Origin: Enterobacter sp. SA187
Lineage (GTDB): Bacteria > Pseudomonadota > Gammaproteobacteria > Enterobacterales > Enterobacteriaceae
Length of the DNA stretch: 64,000 bases
Direction: 5' to 3'
Assembly (NCBI RefSeq): GCF_001888805.2
Contig: NZ_CP019113.1
Location: 3,410,001 to 3,474,000 of the forward strand
Position numbers and translations under genes: made by a program. The notes under the pieces were generated by a model that worked only from the letters and a program-made list of their open reading frames with translations, made no database searches and was not told the DNA's origin. How positions within the stretch are numbered: position 1 is the stretch's first letter; every line of letters begins with the position of its first letter. Positions 8,707 to 17,981 of the stretch are shown piece after piece.

Positions 8707-9583
8707 CGTCTACAGCGAAAAGCGCGCCCCCGGCGCGCTGCGCAACGTCTGGCGCAAATTTTACAGCGATACCGCCGCGATGGTCGGTCTGTACGGCTGC
8801 GCAGGTCTGATGCTGCTGTGCCTGTTTGGCGCCTGGTTTGCGCCTTATGGCATCGATCAGCAGTTCCTGGGCTATCAGCTGCTGCCGCCGTCCTGGTCGC
8901 GCTACGGTGAAGTGTCGTTTTTCCTTGGCACTGACGATCTGGGGCGTGATGTATTGAGCCGTCTGCTCAGCGGCGCGGCCCCGACGGTGGGCGGCGCGTT
9001 TCTGGTGACCCTCGCGGCAACCCTGTGCGGGCTGGTGCTGGGCGTGGTCGCCGGAGCGACGCACGGGCTACGCTCGGCGGTACTGAATCATATTCTGGAT
9101 ACGCTGCTGTCGATCCCTTCGCTGCTGCTGGCAATCATTGTGGTAGCCTTTTCCGGCCCACACCTCAGCCACGCGATGTTTGCCGTCTGGCTGGCGCTGC
9201 TACCGCGCATGGTGCGCTCGGTCTACAGTCTGGTGCATGATGAGCTGGAAAAAGAGTATGTGGTTGCCGCCCGTCTGGATGGCGCGACGACAATGAACAT
9301 TTTGTGGTTCGCCGTGCTGCCGAATATGACCGCCGGGCTGGTGACGGAAATTACCCGCGCCCTGTCGATGGCCATTCTGGATATTGCGGCGCTGGGCTTT
9401 CTCGATCTGGGGGCGCAACTGCCCTCCCCGGAATGGGGCGCAATGCTTGGCGACGCGCTGGAGCTGATTTATGTCGCGCCCTGGACAGTAATGCTGCCGG
9501 GCGTGGCGATCATGCTGAGCGTCTTGCTGGTTAACCTGCTGGGCGACGGGATCCGTCGTGCGGTCAATGCGGGGGTGGAATAA
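8693..9583 (+). CDS. sapC: SapC, ABC transporter permease
   Basis: SapC (296 aa, E. coli length) is the second permease subunit (DppC/OppC type). An N-terminal membrane helix (about 30-55) is followed by the signature GTDDLGRDVLSRLL and five more segments with an EAA loop (VVAARLDGATTMNILWFAVLP). The start ATG at 8693 has AAGGAATG just upstream and lies within the end of sapB; the stop overlaps the sapD start. Confidence 0.97.
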   Translation: MPSDNVYSEKRAPGALRNVWRKFYSDTAAMVGLYGCAGLMLLCLFGAWFAPYGIDQQFLGYQLLPPSWSRYGEVSFFLGTDDLGRDVLSRLLSGAAPTVGGAFLVTLAATLCGLVLGVVAGATHGLRSAVLNHILDTLLSIPSLLLAIIVVAFSGPHLSHAMFAVWLALLPRMVRSVYSLVHDELEKEYVVAARLDGATTMNILWFAVLPNMTAGLVTEITRALSMAILDIAALGFLDLGAQLPSPEWGAMLGDALELIYVAPWTVMLPGVAIMLSVLLVNLLGDGIRRAVNAGVE

Positions 9584-10575
9584 TGCCGTTACTCGATATT
9601 CGTAATCTGACCATTGAGGTCAAAATTGGCGAGCAGTGGGTTCGCGCCGTTGACCGGGTGAGCATTACGCTGGCCGAAGGGGAGATCCGCGGGCTGGTGG
9701 GCGAATCCGGCTCCGGCAAAAGCCTGGTCGCGAAGGCGATTTGCGGCGTCAACAAAGATAACTGGCGCGTCACCGCCGACCGTATGCGTTTTGACGACAT
9801 CGATCTGATGCGCCTCTCCGTGCGCGAGCGGCGTAAGCTGCTCGGCCATAACGTGTCGATGATCTTCCAGGAGCCGCAGTCCTGTCTCGATCCTTCCGAG
9901 CGCGTCGGCAAACAGCTAATGCAGAATATCTCCGGCTGGACCTATAAAGGCCGCTGGTGGCAGCGTTTCGGCTGGCGCAAACGCCGCGCCATCGAGCTGC
10001 TGCACCGGGTGGGCATTAAAGATCATAAAGACGCGATGCGCAGCTTCCCCTACGAGCTGACCGAAGGCGAGTGCCAGAAAGTGATGATCGCCATTGCGCT
10101 GGCCAACCAGCCGCGTCTGCTGATCGCCGATGAGCCGACCAACGCCATGGAGCCAACCACCCAGGCGCAGATTTTCCGCCTGCTGTCCCGGCTTAATCAG
10201 AACAATAACACCACCATTTTGTTGATCAGCCATGACCTGCAAATGCTGAGCCAGTGGGCCGATCGCATTAACGTGATGTACTGCGGCCAGACGGTGGAAA
10301 CCGCGCCGAGCGAGGATTTGATCAGCACGCCGCATCATCCTTATACCCAGGCGCTGATCCGCGCCATTCCGGATTTTGGCAGCCCGATGCCGCACAAAAG
10401 CCGTCTAAACACCCTGCCGGGAGCCATTCCGTTGCTTGAACAGTTACCGATAGGCTGCCGTCTGGGGCCGCGCTGCCCCTATGCGCAGCGCAAATGTATC
10501 GATACGCCGCGTCTCGCGGGGCCTAAAAACCATCTTTTCGCCTGTCATTTTCCCCTGAATATGGAGCGCGAATAA
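9583..10575 (+). CDS. sapD: SapD, ABC transporter ATPase
   Basis: SapD (330 aa) is an oligopeptide-type ATPase. It has Walker A GESGSGKS (40-47) and Walker B LLIADEPT. The ABC signature reads LTEGE rather than LSGGQ; E. coli SapD shows the same departure, so it is a family trait. A C-terminal oligopeptide-transporter extension carries the cysteine cluster CRLGPRCPYAQRKC, which in relatives binds an Fe-S cluster. In E. coli SapD also supports ATP-dependent K+ uptake through TrkH/TrkG. Confidence 0.97.
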   Translation: MPLLDIRNLTIEVKIGEQWVRAVDRVSITLAEGEIRGLVGESGSGKSLVAKAICGVNKDNWRVTADRMRFDDIDLMRLSVRERRKLLGHNVSMIFQEPQSCLDPSERVGKQLMQNISGWTYKGRWWQRFGWRKRRAIELLHRVGIKDHKDAMRSFPYELTEGECQKVMIAIALANQPRLLIADEPTNAMEPTTQAQIFRLLSRLNQNNNTTILLISHDLQMLSQWADRINVMYCGQTVETAPSEDLISTPHHPYTQALIRAIPDFGSPMPHKSRLNTLPGAIPLLEQLPIGCRLGPRCPYAQRKCIDTPRLAGPKNHLFACHFPLNMERE

Positions 10576-10576
10576 G

Positions 10577-11383
10577 ATGCCGGAAACGCTGCTTGAAGTG
10601 CATAACCTGAGCAAAACCTTCCGCTACCGCACCGGCTGGTTCCGCCGTCAGACGCTGGAGGCGGTAAAACCGCTCAGCTTTACCCTGCGCGAGAAACAGA
10701 CGCTGGCGATTATTGGCGAGAACGGCTCCGGCAAATCGACGCTGGCAAAAATGCTGGTGGGCATGACCGAGCCGACCACCGGCGAGCTGCGCATCAACGA
10801 TCATCCTCTGCACTATGGCGATTACTCGTTCCGCAGCCAGCGCATCCGTATGATTTTTCAGGATCCCTCCACCTCGCTGAATCCGCGTTCGCGCGTTTCG
10901 CAGATCCTCGATTTTCCGCTGCGGCTGAACACCGATCTGACGCCGGAAGCGCGCCGCAAGCGCATCGCCGAAACGCTGCGCATGGTCGGGCTGCTGCCGG
11001 ATCACGTCAGCTACTATCCCCACATGCTGGCCCCCGGCCAGAAACAGCGTCTGGGGCTGGCGCGCGCGCTGATCCTGCGTCCGCAGGTCATTATTGCCGA
11101 TGAAGCGCTGGCCTCGCTGGACATGTCGATGCGCTCGCAGCTGATTAATCTGATGCTGGAGTTACAGGAAAAACAGGGTATTTCATATATTTATGTTACC
11201 CAGCATATCGGCATGATGAAGCATATCAGCGACCAGGTGCTGGTAATGCACCAGGGTGAAGTGGTGGAGCGCGGCAGCACCGCCGACGTGCTGGCGTCGC
11301 CGCTGCATGAGCTGACCCGGCGCTTGATTGCCGGGCATTTTGGCGAAGCCTTAACCGCTGACGCCTGGCGTAAAGATGTCTGA
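10577..11383 (+). CDS. sapF: SapF, ABC transporter ATPase
   Basis: SapF (268 aa) is the second Sap ATPase, with Walker A GENGSGKS (47-54), signature LAPGQKQRLGLARAL and Walker B VIIADEALASLD. It lacks the C-terminal cysteine extension of SapD. It begins one base after the sapD stop and closes the operon. K-12 has ycjD between sapF and fabI; that gene is absent here. Confidence 0.97.
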   Translation: MPETLLEVHNLSKTFRYRTGWFRRQTLEAVKPLSFTLREKQTLAIIGENGSGKSTLAKMLVGMTEPTTGELRINDHPLHYGDYSFRSQRIRMIFQDPSTSLNPRSRVSQILDFPLRLNTDLTPEARRKRIAETLRMVGLLPDHVSYYPHMLAPGQKQRLGLARALILRPQVIIADEALASLDMSMRSQLINLMLELQEKQGISYIYVTQHIGMMKHISDQVLVMHQGEVVERGSTADVLASPLHELTRRLIAGHFGEALTADAWRKDV

Positions 11384-11418
11384 CCTGTGGCGCAGCAGCG
11401 TACCGCGGGAAAAATAAC

Positions 11419-11449
11419 GTGACAGATCCCATTGTCAGTGGGATATAAT
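11419..11449 (+). promoter_or_regulatory. Likely fabI sigma-70 promoter
   Basis: A perfect -10 TATAAT at 11444-11449 is preceded by GTGACA at 11419-11424 with a 19-base spacer, longer than the ideal 17. A start near 11456 would give a leader of about 86 bases. The TGACA in the -35 is also one arm of a short inverted repeat (TGACA...TGTCA, 11420-11437). Confidence 0.5.
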
Positions 11450-11472
11450 TTACCGTTAGTGTTGAATAATTG

Positions 11473-11508
11473 TGACTTAATAATCGTAACCTGATGATTA
11501 TTAAGTCA
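11473..11508 (+). repeat. 13-bp perfect inverted repeat in the fabI leader
   Basis: TGACTTAATAATC (11473-11485) and its exact reverse complement (11496-11508) flank a ten-base spacer. The element lies downstream of the likely promoter and ends 33 bases before the fabI start. It could be an RNA hairpin in the leader or a DNA operator. It does not match the FabR or FadR consensus as I know them. Confidence 0.75.
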
Positions 11509-11541
11509 TAAAATGAGCAGAAACTATAAGGATTCAAAACT

Positions 11542-12330
11542 ATGGGTTTTCTTACCGGTAAACGCATTCTGATTACTGGCGTTGCCAGTAAACTCTCCAT
11601 TGCCTGGGGTATCGCACAGGCAATGCATCGCGAAGGCGCAGAGCTGGCCTTTACCTACCAGAACGACAAGCTGAAAAGCCGTGTCGAAGGGTTCGCCGCT
11701 GACCTGGGCTCCAGCCTGGTGCTTCCGTGCGACGTAGCGGAAGATGAGAGCATCGAAGCGCTGTTTACCGAACTGGCTAAAAGCTGGCCGAAATTCGACG
11801 GTTTCGTACACTCCATCGGTTTCGCACCGGGCGATCAGCTGGATGGCGACTACGTGAACGCCGTAACCCGTGATGGTTTTAAAATCGCGCACGACATCAG
11901 CTCCTACAGCTTTGTGGCCATGGCAAAAGCCTGTCGCGCAATGCTGAACCCGAACTCCGCCCTGCTGACCCTCTCCTACCTGGGCGCAGAGCGCGCTATC
12001 CCGAACTACAACGTGATGGGTCTGGCAAAAGCGTCTCTGGAAGCGAACGTGCGTTACATGGCGAACGCTATGGGCCCGGAAGGCGTGCGCGTAAACGCCA
12101 TCTCTGCCGGTCCGATCCGCACCCTGGCGGCGTCTGGTATTAAAGACTTCCGTAAAATGCTGGCTCATTGCGAAGCGGTCACCCCGATCCGTCGCACTGT
12201 GACCATCGAAGATGTGGGCAACAGCGCCGCTTTCCTGTGCTCTGACCTCTCCGGCGGTATTTCGGGTGAAGTGGTTCACGTTGACGGCGGCTTCAGCATC
12301 GCCGCGATGAACGAGCTGGAACTGAAATAA
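11542..12330 (+). CDS. fabI: Enoyl-ACP reductase (NADH)
   Basis: FabI (262 aa) reduces trans-2-enoyl-ACP to acyl-ACP in the last step of each fatty-acid elongation cycle, and is the target of triclosan. The short-chain-dehydrogenase fold is visible: glycine-rich GVASKLSIAWGIA near the start, and the catalytic Tyr146 (SYLGAE), Tyr156 and Lys163 (NYNVMGLAK). Residues known for triclosan resistance changes (Gly93 in HSIGFAPG, Met159) are wild type. The sequence is near-identical to E. coli from about residue 85 on. An AAGGA precedes the ATG. Confidence 0.98.
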   Translation: MGFLTGKRILITGVASKLSIAWGIAQAMHREGAELAFTYQNDKLKSRVEGFAADLGSSLVLPCDVAEDESIEALFTELAKSWPKFDGFVHSIGFAPGDQLDGDYVNAVTRDGFKIAHDISSYSFVAMAKACRAMLNPNSALLTLSYLGAERAIPNYNVMGLAKASLEANVRYMANAMGPEGVRVNAISAGPIRTLAASGIKDFRKMLAHCEAVTPIRRTVTIEDVGNSAAFLCSDLSGGISGEVVHVDGGFSIAAMNELELK

Positions 12331-12341
12331 TCCCCCTGACG

Positions 12342-12361
12342 CCCCTTCCGCCCGGAGGGGG
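12342..12361 (+). terminator. Intrinsic terminator after fabI
   Basis: CCCCTTCC, a four-base loop and GGAGGGGG form an eight-pair stem with one G·U, followed by GTTTTCCCC. It lies 12 bases after the fabI stop. The U-run is short. Confidence 0.6.
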
Positions 12362-12511
12362 TGTTTTCCCCGTTATGCCTTTCTGATCTTTGTTATCACC
12401 CAACAATATTTCATCCTCCTTCCCGCTTACGCCAGGATAATGCTGCGAAAAAGATCCGGCGCATCCTGATGTCACGTCTCCGGATCGTCACTTTCAGATC
12501 AAGGAACGCTC

Positions 12512-13660
12512 ATGGAACAACGCCGTTTTTCCGGCAAAGGTCACTGGTATCATGAAACCCAGTCGAGTACCGGCCAGACTCCCGCGCTACCATTAGTTCC
12601 CGAAGCCGCCACCGTTAACGACCGCTTTTTGCTGGATTTACCGCTGACGAACGACATGCTTGCCGCCTGTGACTCCTGGCTACGCCCGGCACGCAATCTG
12701 TGCGCCCGTCTGTTTCCGCAGCAGGTAGCCGTGAGCCGCCTGCGCACCTTTACCGCTTACGACCGCCTCAGCACGGCGCTGACCGCAGCCCAGGTGTATG
12801 GCGTCCAGCGGCTGTGCAATCACTATGCCGCACGCCTCGCGCCGCTCAATGGCCCGGATCCCTCACGGGAAAGTAACCGCCGTCTGGCGCAAATCACCCA
12901 GTACGCCCGGCAGCTCGCCAGCTCGCCGGAGGTGATTGATAACCGCGCCCGGCAGCAGCTTGATGAGGTTGGCCTGACCTGCGACGACATTATTTTGATG
13001 GATCAGATCATCGGCTTTATCGGTTTTCAGGCGCGCGTGGTCGCCGCGTTTCAGGCGATGCAGGGCATGCCGGTGCGCTGGCTGCCAGGCATGGAAATGC
13101 AGGCCTGGGCTGATGCAGAACGCTTTAGCGCCGGGGCTGACGGCTGGTCCGCGGCCTTCAGCGGCGTAGAACTGCGCCGCGCCAGCGCAAGCCAGCTGGA
13201 AGCCCATGCGCAATGGCAGACGCAGCCGGAGCTGCGCGTGCTGGCGGCGTCGCTGGCCCATGAGCATGTTGTGCTTAATGAACTCGGCGCGATCCTGGAA
13301 AGCGGCTTACGGGCTGAACTCCCCCCGGCGGTAGTGCAGCTGGTGGCGCAACTGACCGCGCGCATTAACGGCAGCGTGGACTGTTTTGCGGCCAGCGCGC
13401 AACGCGATGAGACGCTGCGCACCGCGTTGCAGGACGGTGAGCAGGCGCTGCTGGCATGGAGTCAGGACGACGCACAAACGCGGGCGGTTATTGTCGCCGT
13501 ACAACTGCTGACCCGGGCGGCGGATCGCTTTAGCGCCGCGCAGTTTATTCCGCTTACTGAGCAGGGTTTTACCACCCATCAGGCGTTCTCGCTGCTGGCG
13601 TGGAGCGGGTTATGCGGCTGGTTGAACCGTCTGAAAATCGCGCTGGGTGAGCGCCAGTAA
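12512..13660 (+). CDS. yciW: YciW, CMD/AhpD-like protein linked to cysteine metabolism
   Basis: This 382-residue protein corresponds to E. coli YciW, placed between fabI and rnb as in K-12. The family is related to carboxymuconolactone decarboxylase/AhpD proteins. A degenerate CMD-type signature INGSVDC occurs at 285-291, with Ser in place of the first cysteine of the usual CxxC, so peroxidase chemistry of the AhpD kind is doubtful. In E. coli the gene is reported to be CysB-dependent and to affect cysteine/methionine metabolism; its reaction is unknown. The start ATG at 12512 has AAGGA upstream. Confidence 0.85.
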   Translation: MEQRRFSGKGHWYHETQSSTGQTPALPLVPEAATVNDRFLLDLPLTNDMLAACDSWLRPARNLCARLFPQQVAVSRLRTFTAYDRLSTALTAAQVYGVQRLCNHYAARLAPLNGPDPSRESNRRLAQITQYARQLASSPEVIDNRARQQLDEVGLTCDDIILMDQIIGFIGFQARVVAAFQAMQGMPVRWLPGMEMQAWADAERFSAGADGWSAAFSGVELRRASASQLEAHAQWQTQPELRVLAASLAHEHVVLNELGAILESGLRAELPPAVVQLVAQLTARINGSVDCFAASAQRDETLRTALQDGEQALLAWSQDDAQTRAVIVAVQLLTRAADRFSAAQFIPLTEQGFTTHQAFSLLAWSGLCGWLNRLKIALGERQ

Positions 13661-13738
13661 CGCGAAAGAGCGCTTGCTGCGCCCCCCGTATTCGCGTAAA
13701 ACTGTCAGCCGCTCTTTTGGCCACGAAAATACAAAATT

Positions 13739-15673
13739 ATGTTCCAGGACAACCCGCTGCTTGCTCAGCTAAAACAGCAATTACATTCTAAGACGCCTCG
13801 CGCGGAAGGCGTCGTCAAAGCCACGGAAAAAGGCTTTGGTTTCCTCGAAGTTGATGCGCAGAAAAGCTATTTCATTCCGCCGCCGCAGATGAAAAAAGTG
13901 ATGCATGGCGACCGTATTATCGCGGTGATCCATAGCGAAAAAGAACGTGAATCCGCCGAGCCGGAGGAACTGGTTGAACCTTTCCTGTCGCGCTTCGTCG
14001 GTAAAGTGCAGAAAAAAGACGATCGTCTGTCCATCGTCCCTGACCATCCCCTGCTGAAAGACGCCATCCAGTGCCGACCGGCGCGCGGTGTCGAGCACAA
14101 TTTTGCCGATGGCGACTGGGCGGTTGCAGAAATGCGCCGTCACCCGCTGAAAGGCGATCGCGGCTTTTATGCAGAACTGACCCAGTTTATTACCTTCGGC
14201 GACGATCATTTCGTGCCGTGGTGGGTGACCCTTGCCCGTCACAATCTGGAAAAAGAAGCGCCGAACGGCGTCGCTACCGAAATGCTGGACGAGGGCCTTG
14301 AGCGTGTCGATCTGACCGCCCTGGATTTCGTCACCATTGACAGCGCCAGCACCGAAGATATGGATGATGCCCTGTACGCCGAAGAGCTGGCGGATGGCCG
14401 CCTGCAACTGACGGTGGCCATTGCCGATCCGACAGCGTGGATAGCCCAGGACAGCAAGCTGGACAACATCGCTAAAGTTCGTGCTTTCACTAACTATCTG
14501 CCGGGCTTTAACATCCCGATGCTGCCGCGCGAGCTTTCTGACGATCTCTGTTCACTGCGTCCGCAGACCCTGCGCCCGGCGCTGGCCTGCCGCATGACCA
14601 TCAGCGCTGACGGCACTATCGAAGACAATATTGAATTCTTCGCCGCTACCATCGAGTCGAAAGCCAAGCTGGTGTACGACGAGATCTCTGACTGGCTGGA
14701 AGGCAAAGATGGCTGGACGCCGCCGACGGATGCCATCGCCGCGCAGATCCGTCTGCTGCATCGTATCTGCCTTGCCCGCGCTGAATGGCGCACCACCCAT
14801 GCGCTGGTGTTTAAAGACCGTCCGGATTACCGCTTTGTGCTGGGCGAAAAAGGCGAAGTGCTGGACATCGTTGCCGAGCCGCGCCGCATCGCTAACCGCA
14901 TTGTTGAAGAGTCGATGATTGCCGCCAACATCTGTGCCGCCCGCGTGCTGCGCGATAAGCTCGGTTTCGGCATCTACAACGTACATTTAGGGTTCGATCC
15001 GGCTAATGGCGAAGCGCTGGCGGCCCTGCTCAGCACCCACGGTCTGCATGTGGATGCCGAAGAAGTGCTGACGCTGAACGGCTTCTGCAAGCTGCGTCGT
15101 GAACTGGACGCACAGCCGTCTGGTTTCCTCGACAGCCGCATTCGCCGCTTCCAGTCTTACGCGGAAATCAGCACCGAGCCAGGCCCGCACTTTGGCCTCG
15201 GTCTTGAGGCCTATGCCACCTGGACGTCACCGATCCGTAAGTACGGCGATATGATCAACCATCGTCTGCTGAAAGCGATCATCAAAAATGAAACCATCGC
15301 CCGTCCGCAGGACGATACCACGGTGCAGATGACCGAACGCCGTCGCCTTAACCGTATGGCGGAGCGCGATGTCGGCGACTGGCTGTATGCCCGTTTCCTG
15401 AAAGACAAAGCCGGAACCGATACGCGCTTTGCCGCAGAGATCATCGACATCAGCCGTGGCGGGATGCGCGTCCGTCTGGTGGATAATGGCGCGGTGGCCT
15501 TTATTCCCGCCCCGTTCATCCATGCGGTGCGCGACGAAATGGTATGCAGCCAGGAAAGCGGTACCGTGCAGATCAAAGGCGAGACGGTGTATAAAGTCAC
15601 TGATGTGATTGATGTGACCATCGCCGAGGTGCGTATGGAAACCCGTAGCGTGATCGCCCGACCTGTGGCATAA
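13739..15673 (+). CDS. rnb: Ribonuclease II
   Basis: RNase II (644 aa, E. coli length) is the processive 3'-5' hydrolytic exoribonuclease that degrades single-stranded mRNA to short oligonucleotides. Domain order: two cold-shock domains (about 1-170), the RNB catalytic domain (190-520) and a C-terminal S1 domain (about 560-640). The four metal-binding aspartates fall at 201, 207, 209 and 210 in TIDSASTEDMDD. The gene follows yciW by 78 bases and ends before a stem-loop. Confidence 0.98.
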   Translation: MFQDNPLLAQLKQQLHSKTPRAEGVVKATEKGFGFLEVDAQKSYFIPPPQMKKVMHGDRIIAVIHSEKERESAEPEELVEPFLSRFVGKVQKKDDRLSIVPDHPLLKDAIQCRPARGVEHNFADGDWAVAEMRRHPLKGDRGFYAELTQFITFGDDHFVPWWVTLARHNLEKEAPNGVATEMLDEGLERVDLTALDFVTIDSASTEDMDDALYAEELADGRLQLTVAIADPTAWIAQDSKLDNIAKVRAFTNYLPGFNIPMLPRELSDDLCSLRPQTLRPALACRMTISADGTIEDNIEFFAATIESKAKLVYDEISDWLEGKDGWTPPTDAIAAQIRLLHRICLARAEWRTTHALVFKDRPDYRFVLGEKGEVLDIVAEPRRIANRIVEESMIAANICAARVLRDKLGFGIYNVHLGFDPANGEALAALLSTHGLHVDAEEVLTLNGFCKLRRELDAQPSGFLDSRIRRFQSYAEISTEPGPHFGLGLEAYATWTSPIRKYGDMINHRLLKAIIKNETIARPQDDTTVQMTERRRLNRMAERDVGDWLYARFLKDKAGTDTRFAAEIIDISRGGMRVRLVDNGAVAFIPAPFIHAVRDEMVCSQESGTVQIKGETVYKVTDVIDVTIAEVRMETRSVIARPVA

Positions 15674-15989
15674 AAGCCGAACGGTATATAAACCGGTCTC
15701 GCTGTTCTGGCGAGACCGTTACTCTCTCCTGACGTCTGCCGCGCTACGTCAAAATTCCGGATTTTTTCCCCCACATTTGGCTAAAAACAGCCACACTTAG
15801 TTATGCACTTTTACGCATGAAAAGTCGTTCAGAACAAGAGTTTAGCAATAGATATGCAATTTGTTAGCCACGCTTTATTATAAGAATGCGAATGGAAAAC
15901 AGTAAGTTCAACCTGCTCCTGTGGAGAGTCAGTGTGAAAACTTCACCGTTATAAGGTTCTGTTGCGCTTTGGGTGGAATGGGAGACTGC
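15674..15989. other. rnb–rpfR intergenic region
   Basis: These 316 bases hold a terminator-like hairpin close to rnb, then an AT-rich stretch (about 15770-15900) that probably carries the rpfR promoter. An open reading frame extends upstream of rpfR from 15921, but the rpfR ribosome site is at 15981-15984. I see no other gene. Confidence 0.6.
15694..15718 (+). terminator. Hairpin after rnb
   Basis: CGGTCTCGC and GCGAGACCG pair perfectly over nine bases around a seven-base loop, 20 bases after the rnb stop. The following bases (TTACTCTCT) are only moderately U-rich, so this may be a weak terminator or an mRNA 3'-end stabiliser. Confidence 0.6.
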
Positions 15990-17981
15990 ATGAAAGACGA
16001 TGTGGAGCAAAATTTGCTGTTTCGTTACCTTGGGACCACCAGCCCTTTCTGGCGTCTCACCGCTGACAGCAACGCACTTCATCTTGCCGCGAGTGAAACC
16101 GCAGACATCAGCCAGGTGTTTGCGCTGAGCGATCATCAGGCGGATACGATCCGTGAAATGACGGTGATTACCACCAGTTTGACCATGACCATTTCCATGT
16201 TTGGCGATGACGTGCCGCTGCATCTGGTGGGCCGCAAGATATCGAAAAAAGAGTGGGCGGGTACGGCGTCTTCCTGGAATGATACTTCCTCCGTAGCCCG
16301 TGATTTGGTGCAGGGGTTGTCCTTTGCGGAACAGGTGGTATCCGAAGCCAATTCGGTCATTGTGATCCTTGATCGACACGGCAACATCCAGCGCTTTAAC
16401 CGGCTATCTGAAGAATATACAGGGATGCGCGAGCAGGAAGTTATCGGGCAGAACGTTTTTAAATTATTTATGAGCCGCAGCGAGGCGCTCGCCTCAAAGC
16501 GTAATATCAGCGAGTTTTTCCGCAACGGCAGTTCCTATGAAGTGGAGCGCTGGATCAAGACGCGCAAAGGCCAGCGACTGTTTTTGTTTCGCAATAAATT
16601 TGTGCACAGCGGCAGCGGCAAAAACGAAATTTTCCTGATTTGTTCCGGCACCGACATTACCGAAGAGCGCCGGGCTCAGGAGCGGCTGCGCGTACTGGCC
16701 AACACCGACACCATTACCGGACTGCCGAACCGCAATGCCATCCATGAACTGATCAGCGATGCCATTGCCTGCCGCGACGATACGCAGGTGGGCATTGTTT
16801 ATCTCGATCTGGATAATTTTAAAAAGGTGAACGATGCCTACGGGCATATGTTTGGCGATCAGCTGTTACAGGCGGTGTCGCTGGCGATTTTAAGCTGCCT
16901 GGAAGAAGGCCAGGTGCTGGCGCGTCTGGGCGGCGATGAGTTTATCGTGCTGGCGACGAATTCGTCGCAGAGTACGCTGGAAGCCATGGCCTCGCGTATT
17001 CTGACGCGCCTGCGCCAGCCGTTCCGCATCGGGCTTATCGAAGTCTATACCGGTTGTTCGCTGGGGATTTCCCTTGCGCCGCAGCACGGCAACGATCGCG
17101 AGAGCGTGATCCGCAACGCGGATACCGCGATGTATACTGCCAAAGAGAGCGGCCGCGGTAAGTTCTGCGTCTTCTCACCAGAAATGAATCAGCGGGTATT
17201 TGAATACCTGTGGCTGGATACCAATCTGCGTAAGGCGCTGGAGAACGATCAGCTGCTGATCCACTATCAGCCGAAAATGACCTGGCGCGGCGAGATCCGC
17301 AGCCTGGAGGCGCTGGTGCGCTGGCAGTCGCCGGAGCGCGGCTTAATTGGCCCCATGGAGTTTATCTCTTATGCCGAGGAGTCCGGGCTGATTGTGCCGC
17401 TGGGACGTTGGGTCATGCTCAACGTGGTGCAGCAGGTGGCGAAGTGGCGCGACAAGGGCATTCATTTGCGCGTGGCGGTGAACGTTTCGGCCCGTCAGCT
17501 GGCGGATCAGACTATTTTCAGCGATCTGAAACAGGCGCTGAGCGATCTCAATTTTGAATATTGTCCGATCGACGTTGAGTTAACGGAAAGCTGCCTGATT
17601 GAAAACGAGGAGCTGGCGCTGTCAGTGATCCAGCAGTTCAGCGCGCTGGGGGCGCAGGTGCATCTGGATGATTTCGGTACCGGCTATTCGTCGCTGTCGC
17701 AGCTGGCGCGCTTCCCGCTGGATGCCATTAAGCTCGATCAGTCCTTTGTGCGTGATGTGCATAAGCAGCCAATTTCCCAATCGCTGGTACGGGCCATTGT
17801 CGCTGTGGCTCAGGCGCTTAATTTGCAGGTGATTGCGGAAGGAGTGGAAAGCGCCAAAGAAGACGCCTTTCTCACGAAGAATGGCGTCAATGAACGGCAG
17901 GGTTTTCTCTTTGCTAAGCCCATGCCCGCAGCCGTATTCGAGCGATGGTATAAACGTTATCTGACGCGCAAAGCGCGTTAG
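15990..17981 (+). CDS. pdeR: RpfR/PdeR, DSF-responsive GGDEF-EAL cyclic-di-GMP enzyme
   Basis: This 663-residue protein is the orthologue of E. coli PdeR (Gmr/YciR). Domains in order: an N-terminal region (about 1-95) matching the RpfF-interaction domain of RpfR, PAS (about 110-225), GGDEF with intact GGDEF at 314-318, and EAL with EAL at 440-442 and DDFGTG at 560-565. In E. coli it degrades cyclic-di-GMP and inhibits the DgcM-MlrA route to csgD and curli. In Burkholderia and Cronobacter the same architecture, called RpfR, binds cis-2-enoic fatty-acid signals through PAS. The start ATG at 15990 has GGAG five bases upstream. Its stop overlaps that of the convergent rpfF. Because rpfF is present, the RpfR role is likely here. 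Confidence 0.93.
   Translation: MKDDVEQNLLFRYLGTTSPFWRLTADSNALHLAASETADISQVFALSDHQADTIREMTVITTSLTMTISMFGDDVPLHLVGRKISKKEWAGTASSWNDTSSVARDLVQGLSFAEQVVSEANSVIVILDRHGNIQRFNRLSEEYTGMREQEVIGQNVFKLFMSRSEALASKRNISEFFRNGSSYEVERWIKTRKGQRLFLFRNKFVHSGSGKNEIFLICSGTDITEERRAQERLRVLANTDTITGLPNRNAIHELISDAIACRDDTQVGIVYLDLDNFKKVNDAYGHMFGDQLLQAVSLAILSCLEEGQVLARLGGDEFIVLATNSSQSTLEAMASRILTRLRQPFRIGLIEVYTGCSLGISLAPQHGNDRESVIRNADTAMYTAKESGRGKFCVFSPEMNQRVFEYLWLDTNLRKALENDQLLIHYQPKMTWRGEIRSLEALVRWQSPERGLIGPMEFISYAEESGLIVPLGRWVMLNVVQQVAKWRDKGIHLRVAVNVSARQLADQTIFSDLKQALSDLNFEYCPIDVELTESCLIENEELALSVIQQFSALGAQVHLDDFGTGYSSLSQLARFPLDAIKLDQSFVRDVHKQPISQSLVRAIVAVAQALNLQVIAEGVESAKEDAFLTKNGVNERQGFLFAKPMPAAVFERWYKRYLTRKAR

Noticed and set aside
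9583..10575. SapD signature motif LTEGE instead of LSGGQ as a sign of an inactive ATPase.
   Set aside because: E. coli SapD has the same sequence as I recall it, so this is a trait of the family, not damage in this strain.
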